64,000 nucleotides of DNA from Marinobacter sediminum. Its GTDB lineage: Bacteria > Pseudomonadota > Gammaproteobacteria > Pseudomonadales > Oleiphilaceae. The stretch is taken from assembly GCF_023657445.1 (NCBI RefSeq), contig NZ_JAGTWY010000001.1, positions 3,782,001-3,846,000 on the forward strand, in the 5' to 3' direction. Shown piece after piece: positions 44,001-51,563 of this stretch. The position numbers were made by a program, and so were the translations under genes. A model generated the notes under the pieces. The model worked only from the letters and a program-made list of their open reading frames with translations, searched no databases and was not told where the DNA came from. Numbering within the stretch: the stretch's first letter is position 1; each line of letters begins with the position of its first letter.

Positions 44001-46964
44001 TCATGACCTTTGGTTCTGGCTGACGGTGGTATTGCCGGTTTCCGGTTCGTAGGCGGGCAGTCTCAACCGTACACAGGTACCTGTGCCGGTTTCGGGGTTG
44101 GCCGGGCTTTCCACCTGGATATTGCCGTAATGCTCTTCAACAATGCTGTACACGAGCGACAAGCCAAGGCCCGTACCCTTGTTGGGTGCCTTGGTCGTGT
44201 AAAACGGTTCGAAAATATGATCGAGCTGATCCTCCGGAATACCAGAGCCCTCGTCAATGATTTCAATGATAGCGGAGTAGCCGTCACGGCTTCCACTGAC
44301 CCGGATGGTACCACCATCCGGAGAAGCATCCCGGGCGTTTGCGAGCAGGTTGACGAAAACCTGAACAAGCCGCTGTTCATCGCCCAGCACCTGGAGATTC
44401 ACAGGGCAGTCATTCACGAAATGGATCCCCAGCCCCTGGTTACTGAGTGAGAGCAGGTTAATGGACTCGTCCACACAACGGCGAATGGTCACCGGTTCGT
44501 AGCGATTGGCCTGGGCGTGATTGCCGGTTCGCGCAAAGTTCATCAATGACTGCAGGATGGTGGAAATCCGCCGGGTTTGTTGCTGAATCTGGTTGGCGGT
44601 ATCAAGGATGTCCGGGTTATCAGTTTCCAGCTTCAGGTTTTGCGCCAGCGACGAAATGCCGGTCACCGGGTTGCCGATTTCATGGGCTACACCGGCAGCG
44701 AGCCGGCCGACCGAGGCCAGTCGCTCGCTGTGCATCAGCTCGTCTTCAAGCAGCCGTGTTTCGGTCTGGTCTTCTACCAGGATAATGCTGCCACCTTCCG
44801 TATGGTCAGGGCCGCTGAGTGCGGCCTTGTGCAGGTTCAGCCAGTGTGGCCTGCCTCGCAGGTCCAGACGGTGTTTGTAGCGGTGGAGTTCTTCACCCCG
44901 GTTGAAGTCATCCAGCAGCAGATGCCAGTGCTCGGGCAACGCCATCAGCCGCGCACCAAGGACATCGTCAGCAGTAATGCTGGTCAGGGCCTCAATGGCA
45001 TGATTCCACATCAGGATCTCGCCGTCGTCACCAACTGAGCATGCGGGAATCGGCAGGTTCTGGAGTGTCTGTCGGTAGTGTCGCCGAAGGTTGTCCAGCT
45101 CCCCCGCGAGGCCGGTCAAGCGGTTCTGGTATTCACCAAGAGCCCTTTCCACGTAACGGATGTCCTGCGCCGTGCCTCCCCTGGCCATGGGTTTGAAGCC
45201 CAGGTGCCGTTTTACCATGTCCCGTGCAACCGAAGGCCCCAGAAGTCCGGAAAGGTTGGCCTCGACCTGATCCCTCAGCCGGCGCAGTTGATAGGGCCGG
45301 TATTCCATGTTGGGAAGTTTCAGTTGGGCCAGGGCGCGCTCAACTTCGCGTTTGGCAACGCCATACCCCAACGGCTCTGCCAGTTGCTTTACGAAGTCTT
45401 TCGAAGAGGTTGCCAGAAGTTCCCGGCGCTGGGGCCTGGAAAGAGCGCCCATGGAGCAGGCCTGGGCGGCGCTGGTTTCCTCGCCGGAGCTGGTGCTGAG
45501 AATGGAGACCAGTGCAAAGAGGGTTATGTTGGCGGTGAGGCTCACAAAGGTAAAGATATGCCAGTTGCTGTAGTCCGGGACGAGGGGCGCATCGAGCAGG
45601 GCCAGCAGGTTCGCCGTATGAGAGAACGGCAGTACCAGAGTCACTACCCAGATGGCGAGGCCAGCCAACAGGCCGGCAATCAGTCCGCGGCGGTTCCCTT
45701 CCGGCCAATAGATAACGCCGAGCGCTCCCGGGAGAAGCTGGAGCGTGCCTGATAGCGAGATGATGCCAAGAATGGACAGGTCCAGGTTCTTGCCGAGTGT
45801 TTCGTGAAACAACAATGCCAGAAAGATAATGACAGCAATCAGCAGACGTTTGATCCACTGCAGCCACTGGTAAATGTCACCCTGTTCTCTTGGTGTTTTG
45901 AGCGGCAGCACCACGTGGTTCAGAACCATGCCGGCGAGTGCGAGAGTGCTGACAATCATGAGGCCACTGGCGGCGGACAGGCCGGCGATGTACATCAATA
46001 AAGTCAGCCCCGGGCTGCCCAGTGCCTGGGCGGTACCAATGCTGTAAAAGCTTGGCCCGGTGGTGACCGCCAGCTCCTGTCCGCCCCACAGGATAAGTGG
46101 AACCGGCAAGCCTATCAGCAGCAGATACAGAGGGAGGCCCCAGCTGGCTTTGGCCAATGCCTTTGGCGATGGGTTCTCGCTGAACGTCATGTGGTACATG
46201 TGTGGGAGCACGAGGGCGCCGGCAAAGGACATCAGCATAAGAGCTCTCCAGCTGCCATCGTCGATGCTGAGCGTCATCGTGGTAGCCGTGCTGTTATTGT
46301 TGGCCAGCCAGAGGTCCAGCCCGTCCATACCACCAAAAACTCCGAAAAGGATCATGCCCCCGAGTACCAGTAATGCAAAAAGTTTGACCAGGGAATCAAA
46401 AGCGATCGCCAGTACCAGCCCCTGGTGATTCTCTGAGTTCTGGTTTTTGCGAGCGCCAAAAAGCATGGCAAAGAGCACGACGGTAAAGCTGAACAGCACA
46501 CTGATGACTTTGGGGGATGTGTCCGGTGCAAGCAGGCTGGCAGACGTGGTTATGGCCTGAATTTGCATGCTCAGTAGCGAAAGGATGGCCCCGCCCGAAC
46601 ACAGGGTGACGAGCGTACCGGCCCATTGGCTCCGATAACGATAGGCGAACAGGTCGGCAAGAGAGGTGAGCTGGTAGGCCCGGCCAATCCGCATGATCGG
46701 GTTGAGCAATACCGGGGCCAGCAGGAACGCGCCACTGATGCCCAGGTAGTAGGCGAGAAATCCGTAACCGGTTTCCGCAGCCACGCCGACTGCGGCGTAA
46801 ACGGCCCAGATGCCGGCGTAGACGCCCAGGCTCAGGGTGTACACCAGCGGATGCCTTACCCAGTGTCGTGGCAGAATGCCCCGTTCTGTGATCCAGGCGA
46901 TACCGAACAGAAGAACCAGATAGAGCAGGCTGGCGAAAAGCAGCCCGGTTGCACTAAAACTCAT
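44001..46964 (-). CDS. cbrA: Sensor histidine kinase CbrA with SLC5 transporter domain
   Basis: 987 residues (983 in P. aeruginosa). The N-terminal half (about 1-480) is a multi-helix sodium/solute symporter-like domain, followed by a linker of STAC type, a PAS domain (about 640-740), a dimerisation domain with phospho-acceptor His761 (HEIGNPVTGISSLAQ) and an ATPase domain (LANARDASPDGG, DEGSGIPEDQLDHIFEPFYTTK, GTGLGLSLVYSIVEEH). It is thought to sense carbon/nitrogen supply, and Pseudomonas CbrA is linked to histidine transport. ATG 46964 gives this length; an in-frame start at 47003 adds 13 residues lying in cbrX. It overlaps cbrX by 11 bases. Confidence 0.92.
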   Translation of the reverse strand: MSFSATGLLFASLLYLVLLFGIAWITERGILPRHWVRHPLVYTLSLGVYAGIWAVYAAVGVAAETGYGFLAYYLGISGAFLLAPVLLNPIMRIGRAYQLTSLADLFAYRYRSQWAGTLVTLCSGGAILSLLSMQIQAITTSASLLAPDTSPKVISVLFSFTVVLFAMLFGARKNQNSENHQGLVLAIAFDSLVKLFALLVLGGMILFGVFGGMDGLDLWLANNNSTATTMTLSIDDGSWRALMLMSFAGALVLPHMYHMTFSENPSPKALAKASWGLPLYLLLIGLPVPLILWGGQELAVTTGPSFYSIGTAQALGSPGLTLLMYIAGLSAASGLMIVSTLALAGMVLNHVVLPLKTPREQGDIYQWLQWIKRLLIAVIIFLALLFHETLGKNLDLSILGIISLSGTLQLLPGALGVIYWPEGNRRGLIAGLLAGLAIWVVTLVLPFSHTANLLALLDAPLVPDYSNWHIFTFVSLTANITLFALVSILSTSSGEETSAAQACSMGALSRPQRRELLATSSKDFVKQLAEPLGYGVAKREVERALAQLKLPNMEYRPYQLRRLRDQVEANLSGLLGPSVARDMVKRHLGFKPMARGGTAQDIRYVERALGEYQNRLTGLAGELDNLRRHYRQTLQNLPIPACSVGDDGEILMWNHAIEALTSITADDVLGARLMALPEHWHLLLDDFNRGEELHRYKHRLDLRGRPHWLNLHKAALSGPDHTEGGSIILVEDQTETRLLEDELMHSERLASVGRLAAGVAHEIGNPVTGISSLAQNLKLETDNPDILDTANQIQQQTRRISTILQSLMNFARTGNHAQANRYEPVTIRRCVDESINLLSLSNQGLGIHFVNDCPVNLQVLGDEQRLVQVFVNLLANARDASPDGGTIRVSGSRDGYSAIIEIIDEGSGIPEDQLDHIFEPFYTTKAPNKGTGLGLSLVYSIVEEHYGNIQVESPANPETGTGTCVRLRLPAYEPETGNTTVSQNQRS

Positions 46965-47130
46965 TGGGATCCCGCCGCCATTCCAGCCAGAAGCCGATGG
47001 CAATCAGTCCGCCCCAGATGGCATAGGGGCTATACCACGCGTTGTCTGGCGAGGTCCACCAATCGAGTATGTTCGGGGAAAAAATGTAGATGGCCAGAAC
47101 CAAGAGGAAGACCAGACGGTAGATATACAT
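46954..47130 (-). CDS. cbrX: Small membrane protein CbrX upstream of cbrA
   Basis: 58 residues, below common gene-finder limits. Starts MYIYRLVFLLVLAIYIFSPN and contains two hydrophobic segments separated by DWWTSPDNAWYSPYAIWG, ending LEWRRDPNEF. It overlaps the cbrA start by 11 bases, so it probably couples translation. Pseudomonas has a small ORF, cbrX, in the same place. No strong ribosome site. Function unknown; a role in expression or assembly of CbrA is an inference. Confidence 0.75.
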   Translation of the reverse strand: MYIYRLVFLLVLAIYIFSPNILDWWTSPDNAWYSPYAIWGGLIAIGFWLEWRRDPNEF

Positions 47131-47180
47131 CAGACATGCTATCCGCGCTGAGGTTTGTGAAAGGCTTTATACCATGACAC

Positions 47181-48053
47181 TCACCGGGATGTCAGGTGAA
47201 TGGCCTCTCTTCGCCAGTGCCCGACTGCCCATTTCAGGATGTGTTCCACGGGTTCCCGGGCCAATGAACCCGGCGGTTCCTGTCCCAGCGCCTCAAGGGC
47301 GGCGAACAGGTTGCGTGCCGCCTTCTCATCGTCCAGTGCCGGCGCATGGGTCTGTTTGCTGAGTTTCTGACCCTGCTCATTGAGGATCACCGGAATGTGC
47401 AGCCAGCGGGGAGGGAGGGCACCAAGCGCCCGGTAGATTTGTTGTTGCTGGGCGGTCATGTCCAGCAGGTCGGAGCCGCGGACGACATCCGTGATGCACT
47501 GGTCGATGTCATCTACCACGACGGCCAGTTGATAAGCGTAGAAGCCTTCCTTGCGAAGGATGACCGGGTCATCCAGCTCCGCTCTTACGGTCTGGTGTTG
47601 CGGCCCGAGGAGTTGGTCATGCCAGTGGCTTTCTTCGTCTTTCAGGGCAAAGCGAATGGCAAAGGGCTGATCGCCGGGCCTGATGTGGCCATCGCGACAG
47701 TGGTTGGGGTGGCGCCCGTTATTTTCCTGCAGCTGCTTCCGGGAACAGATACAGCGATAGGCATCGCCCTGCGTGATCAGGCACTTGATGGCGTCCTGGT
47801 ACGCATCGTGCCGCCTGGATTGAAAGCGGACGGGTTCGTCAGCAAACAGCTCATGTGCTTCGAGGCTGCGCAGGATCTGGCCGGTGGCTTCTGGTGGTTC
47901 CCTCAGTGGGTCAAGGTCTTCGATCCGGCTAAACCACTGTCCGTGGTGAGTGCGTGCTTCAAGGTAGCTGGCCAGTGCAGCAACGAGAGAGCCGAAGTGC
48001 AATGGACCGGTTGGGGAGGGCGCGAAACGCCCCCGATAAGGTGCTCTTGTCAT
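47181..48053 (-). CDS. gluQ: Glutamyl-Q tRNA(Asp) synthetase
   Basis: 290 residues. Truncated class I synthetase without the anticodon-binding part, which attaches Glu to queuosine of tRNA-Asp. Motifs: GRFAPSPTGPLHFGSLVAA (HIGH), Zn-binding CICSRKQ...HCRDGH, KLSKQ in place of KMSKS. The dksA-gluQ-cbrX-cbrA order of Pseudomonas is kept here, and it starts about 70 bases after dksA. Confidence 0.96.
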   Translation of the reverse strand: MTRAPYRGRFAPSPTGPLHFGSLVAALASYLEARTHHGQWFSRIEDLDPLREPPEATGQILRSLEAHELFADEPVRFQSRRHDAYQDAIKCLITQGDAYRCICSRKQLQENNGRHPNHCRDGHIRPGDQPFAIRFALKDEESHWHDQLLGPQHQTVRAELDDPVILRKEGFYAYQLAVVVDDIDQCITDVVRGSDLLDMTAQQQQIYRALGALPPRWLHIPVILNEQGQKLSKQTHAPALDDEKAARNLFAALEALGQEPPGSLAREPVEHILKWAVGHWRREAIHLTSR

Positions 48054-48120
48054 AAGAGATCAGCGTGCCGGCCGCCCTGATAGTGAGCTCTGCCGGCCAC
48101 TGTGTTGGATAGTGGACGGA

Positions 48121-48561
48121 TCAGATTCCGGTCTGGCGCTCGCGGATTTCTGCCAGTGTCTTGCAGTCAATGCACAGAGTCGCTGTCGGCCGCGCTTCCA
48201 GACGCCGGATTCCGATTTCAACACCGCACTGATCGCAGAAACCGTAGTCGTCCTTGTCGATGCGATCGATAGTCTGATCGATTTTCTTGATCAGCTTGCG
48301 CTCGCGGTCACGGGTGCGCAGTTCCAGGCTGAACTCCTCTTCCTGGGTTGCGCGATCACTGGGATCCGCGTAATTTGCTGCGTCTTCCTGCATGTGGTGC
48401 ATGGTGCGGTCGACTTCTTCCATCAGCTCCTGCTTCCACTGCAGCAGCAGATTCTTGAAGTGCTCCAGCATTTCAGCACTCATGTATTCTTCACCCTTTT
48501 TCATTTCATAAGGGGTGAAGTTGGTAAAACGTTCGCGTGGTTGTTGTGCAGTGTTTGCCAT
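48121..48561 (-). CDS. dksA: RNA polymerase-binding transcription factor DksA
   Basis: 146 residues. Coiled coil with the DPSDRATQEEE tip that reaches the polymerase active site (DxxDxA motif kept) and a C4 zinc finger C-x2-C-x17-C-x2-C (FCDQCG...LCIDCK). Works with ppGpp from SpoT at rRNA and amino-acid promoters. All four Cys are present, so it is the canonical zinc form. First gene of the minus-strand block, divergent from sfsA. Confidence 0.97.
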   Translation of the reverse strand: MANTAQQPRERFTNFTPYEMKKGEEYMSAEMLEHFKNLLLQWKQELMEEVDRTMHHMQEDAANYADPSDRATQEEEFSLELRTRDRERKLIKKIDQTIDRIDKDDYGFCDQCGVEIGIRRLEARPTATLCIDCKTLAEIRERQTGI

Positions 48562-48739
48562 TGAACCCGGCCTCTTGTTTGTACTTCACAAGAACGCTCT
48601 GCTTCCCACCGCGTGAGCCCCGTGGCTGCGCGGTTATACCCTGGATGAAGCATTCGTCCTGAAACGGGAATTTGCGGAAAATAGCAGATTAGTCACAGGG
48701 GTGCCAGCCTTGTGACACCTACTTTTGCACGGAGATCAC

Positions 48740-49471
48740 ATGAAGTTACCAGAACCATTGGTTGAAGGGCATCTGATTCGCCGTTATAAGCGCTTCCTTG
48801 CGGACGTGCGCCTGCCGGACGGCTCGGAAGTGACGGCCCACTGTCCGAACACAGGATCCATGCTGGGGTGCCAGCCAGCGAACGCCCGGGTCTGGTTGAG
48901 CCGCAGCGATAACCCCAAACGTAAACTGCCCTACACCTGGGAACTGGTGGAAACTGAGCCGGGCATGCTTGCGTGTATCAATACTGCGCGACCGAATAGC
49001 CAGGCCCGTGCGGCCATCGAAAGTGGTATCGTCCCGGAGCTGGGCGGTTACCGTTCCTGCCGGTCCGAAGTCAGGTACGGAGAGGAAAAGAGTCGGATTG
49101 ACCTGCTTTTGTCCGCGCATGACAGTCGTCCTGATGCCTGGGTTGAAGTGAAAAATGTGACTCTGGCTGAAGATGGCCAGGGATTTTTCCCGGATGCGGT
49201 CACTACCCGTGGGCAAAAACATCTGCGGGAACTCATGGCTCAGGTGGCGAAGGGAGACCGCGGGGTTCTGTTCTTTGTGGTCAACCATACCGGTATCGAA
49301 ACCGTTCGTCCCGCAGATCACATTGACCCGAAATACGGTCAGTTATTGCGGGAAGCCTGTGATGCCGGGGTAGAGGTGGTGGCGTATCGCGCAGCCCTGT
49401 GGGGCGAGTCTGGTTCTCCCTCTGGAGCGATAACGCTGGTCGAGCCAGTGCCGGTTATTCTGGAAGTCTGA
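48740..49471 (+). CDS. sfsA: SfsA family sugar fermentation stimulation protein
   Basis: 243 residues with an N-terminal OB-like part and a nuclease-like domain: [34 protein letters not shown] (PD-ExK-like) and GQKHLREL. Nucleic-acid binding or nuclease role uncertain. ATG 48740 follows GGAG at proper spacing; the in-frame ATG at 48725 adds five residues. Next to dksA, the sfsA-dksA order known from enterobacteria. It overlaps the convergent Rieske gene by 17 bases. Confidence 0.94.
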   Translation: MKLPEPLVEGHLIRRYKRFLADVRLPDGSEVTAHCPNTGSMLGCQPANARVWLSRSDNPKRKLPYTWELVETEPGMLACINTARPNSQARAAIESGIVPELGGYRSCRSEVRYGEEKSRIDLLLSAHDSRPDAWVEVKNVTLAEDGQGFFPDAVTTRGQKHLRELMAQVAKGDRGVLFFVVNHTGIETVRPADHIDPKYGQLLREACDAGVEVVAYRAALWGESGSPSGAITLVEPVPVILEV

Positions 49472-49832
49472 CCTGAATGGCGCCGCCCTCGACCCGAAGG
49501 TCAAGGGCCGGAAGCGCATCGCCCTGACAGGGACCGGCAATGCATTCCCCGGTACCGGGTTTGAACAGGGCGCCATGAGTGGAGCACTGAATGAACAGGT
49601 TGTCGGCGTCCATAAAGCGCCCCGGCATCCAGTTCAGTTCAATGCCCAGGTGCGGGCACTGATTGAGAAAGGCCCTTGGTTCCCGACCGTCCAGAAACAG
49701 GAAGCCCGTGAGCGGCATGGCGCCGGGTTCCGGATTTTTCTGATGAACCCGGAATTCCACGAACTTCTCCGGTGTCAGTTCGTCAAACTGGCAGACTGTT
49801 TGCCACTGATCGTTGGTTCTGTCGCTCATCAA
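49455..49832 (-). CDS. Rieske 2Fe-2S ferredoxin-like protein
   Basis: 125 residues. One Rieske domain: cluster ligands in [10 protein letters not shown] and QCSTHGALF, with the C-terminal cap [16 protein letters not shown]. It has no oxygenase domain, so it is probably a free electron carrier of the ferredoxin type. Partner unknown. Co-oriented with the kinase gene at 49865, 32 bases upstream. Confidence 0.88.
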   Translation of the reverse strand: MMSDRTNDQWQTVCQFDELTPEKFVEFRVHQKNPEPGAMPLTGFLFLDGREPRAFLNQCPHLGIELNWMPGRFMDADNLFIQCSTHGALFKPGTGECIAGPCQGDALPALDLRVEGGAIQVRLPE

Positions 49833-49864
49833 AACGCCGTTGTCCGCCTGTATGCAGACATTTG

Positions 49865-51442
49865 TTATGTCGGGCTCAGGCCGAAGTGTTGGCGAATCCG
49901 GTCGGCAACCGCTTCTGCCACGTGTTCCTGATCTGTGTGCAGGTGAATGGTATGGCTTTTCTCTTCAGTCGTTAGCGGCTCAAACCAGCTTTGCTGGGTG
50001 TCGAGCAGTGCTTCCGTGGCTTCCGAAGCGTCACCCTTGCGGGCCCGGATCCACTCGCGGCGCAGATCTTCCGGTGCTTCACAGTGGAGTAGGGCAAAGG
50101 GTAAACCTTTCGCCTCCGCTACATCGGCAAACAGAGAGCGTTCCTTTTCTTTCAGGCTGGCGGCATCAACGATCACCGGTAAGCCGGAGGCCAGCAGATT
50201 ATCCGCAAGGTCTGCAAGGCGCCGGTAGGTTTTCTCCGTGGCTTCTTCGGTGTAAAGGTTTCCGCCGGTTTGTGACTTGCTGTCGTCCAGGGGGGCCAAT
50301 CCGTGGATTCGCTTTCGCTCTACATCGGAGCGCAGCCTGATCAGTCCCAGTTCGCCGGCCATGGCGGCACTGATGCAGGTTTTGCCGCTGGCGGATAACC
50401 CGGTTGTGGCCAGCAGGTAGGGGTTGGGTATGGAGCTGTAGTCTTCGGCAAGTTGCGCGTAATCCCGGTACTTCTGCATCAGGTCCGCTTTCTCATTTTC
50501 ACTCAGCGACGGGTTGCCGAGGGTGAAAAGGGCGATCTTGGCGCGGACCAGGGCGCGGTACGCCTTGTACAGCGGCAGCAGAGGCAAGGCTGCGAAATCA
50601 TCCCGATATTCTAGATAGGTGTTCAGCACCAGGTTGGCGAGCCTGTACTCCCGGCGGGATTCGAGATCCATCAGCAGGAATGCCAGGTCGTTGATGACAT
50701 CAATCCAGCGGAACGGTTCGTTGAACTCAATGCAGTCGAAAACCGTGACCTCGCCCTCAAACCGGGTGATATTGGCCAGGTGAAGGTCACCGTGACATTC
50801 ACGGACAAAGCCGTTGGCGCGCCGCTCGGCAATCAGATCCCGGTGGCGCTCAAACGTGCTCTGGGTCCAGGCCTCCAGGTTCTCCAACTGGGCAAGAAGC
50901 CCTGTGTCATCGATCATTGGCCGGATCTGATCGAAATTCTCCTGCATACCGGCGTACACCGCCTCCGGGGTGCCCAGGGGCTTGTCGTCGGCAACCGGTG
51001 GCAGCTGCTCGTGGAAGCTTGCTACCTGCTGCGCGAGGTTGGCAAGCAGTTCAGGCTCCAGACTATGCTGTTCCTGCTGGCGGTCGAACAGCTGATCCTG
51101 CCCGAACTGGCGCATTTTGATCGCATACTCAAAGGCTTCCCCGCTGCCACCGATAACGGGATGTTCCGGTGTGCCGGTAATCGGCAGAACCTCGAGGTAG
51201 AGTTTCGCTGCCAGGCGGCGATTCAGGCGCAGTTCTTCCTCGCAAAAATGCTTTCGCCTCTCAAGCGTCGAGAAGTCCAGAAAACCGAAATCCATTGGTT
51301 TCTTGATCTTGTAGGCGTAGTCACCGGTCAGGATGACCTGGGAAATGTGAGTCTCAATGACCTGAAAATCCTCGACCGGGTGGTCGTAAAGATCCGGATT
51401 TTGCAGTGCCAGAATCAGCTTGTCTGGTGGTGTTTCACTCAC
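49865..51442 (-). CDS. Two-domain kinase: aminoglycoside-phosphotransferase fold plus P-loop kinase
   Basis: 525 residues. The N-terminal 330 residues have a phosphotransferase (APH) fold with Brenner motif ECHGDLHLANI and metal-binding VFDCIEFNEPF. The C-terminal 170 residues hold a P-loop kinase: Walker A TTGLSASGKTCI and RLRSDVERKRI as in gluconate- or shikimate-type kinases. The N-terminal strand DYAYKIKKPMDFGFLDFS is typical of this fusion family. The substrate is unknown; despite the name it is not an antibiotic resistance gene by evidence here. Confidence 0.85.
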   Translation of the reverse strand: MSETPPDKLILALQNPDLYDHPVEDFQVIETHISQVILTGDYAYKIKKPMDFGFLDFSTLERRKHFCEEELRLNRRLAAKLYLEVLPITGTPEHPVIGGSGEAFEYAIKMRQFGQDQLFDRQQEQHSLEPELLANLAQQVASFHEQLPPVADDKPLGTPEAVYAGMQENFDQIRPMIDDTGLLAQLENLEAWTQSTFERHRDLIAERRANGFVRECHGDLHLANITRFEGEVTVFDCIEFNEPFRWIDVINDLAFLLMDLESRREYRLANLVLNTYLEYRDDFAALPLLPLYKAYRALVRAKIALFTLGNPSLSENEKADLMQKYRDYAQLAEDYSSIPNPYLLATTGLSASGKTCISAAMAGELGLIRLRSDVERKRIHGLAPLDDSKSQTGGNLYTEEATEKTYRRLADLADNLLASGLPVIVDAASLKEKERSLFADVAEAKGLPFALLHCEAPEDLRREWIRARKGDASEATEALLDTQQSWFEPLTTEEKSHTIHLHTDQEHVAEAVADRIRQHFGLSPT

Positions 51443-51563
51443 GGTGTTCTCCTCGCAGTCCCTGAACTCTTTGATTTTTCTTGCTCCATCATAACGGGCA
51501 GATTACATAAATAACACACAGTTGGTCTGCCTCAGGAGCGAATGCCTTCGTTATAATCCAGAC

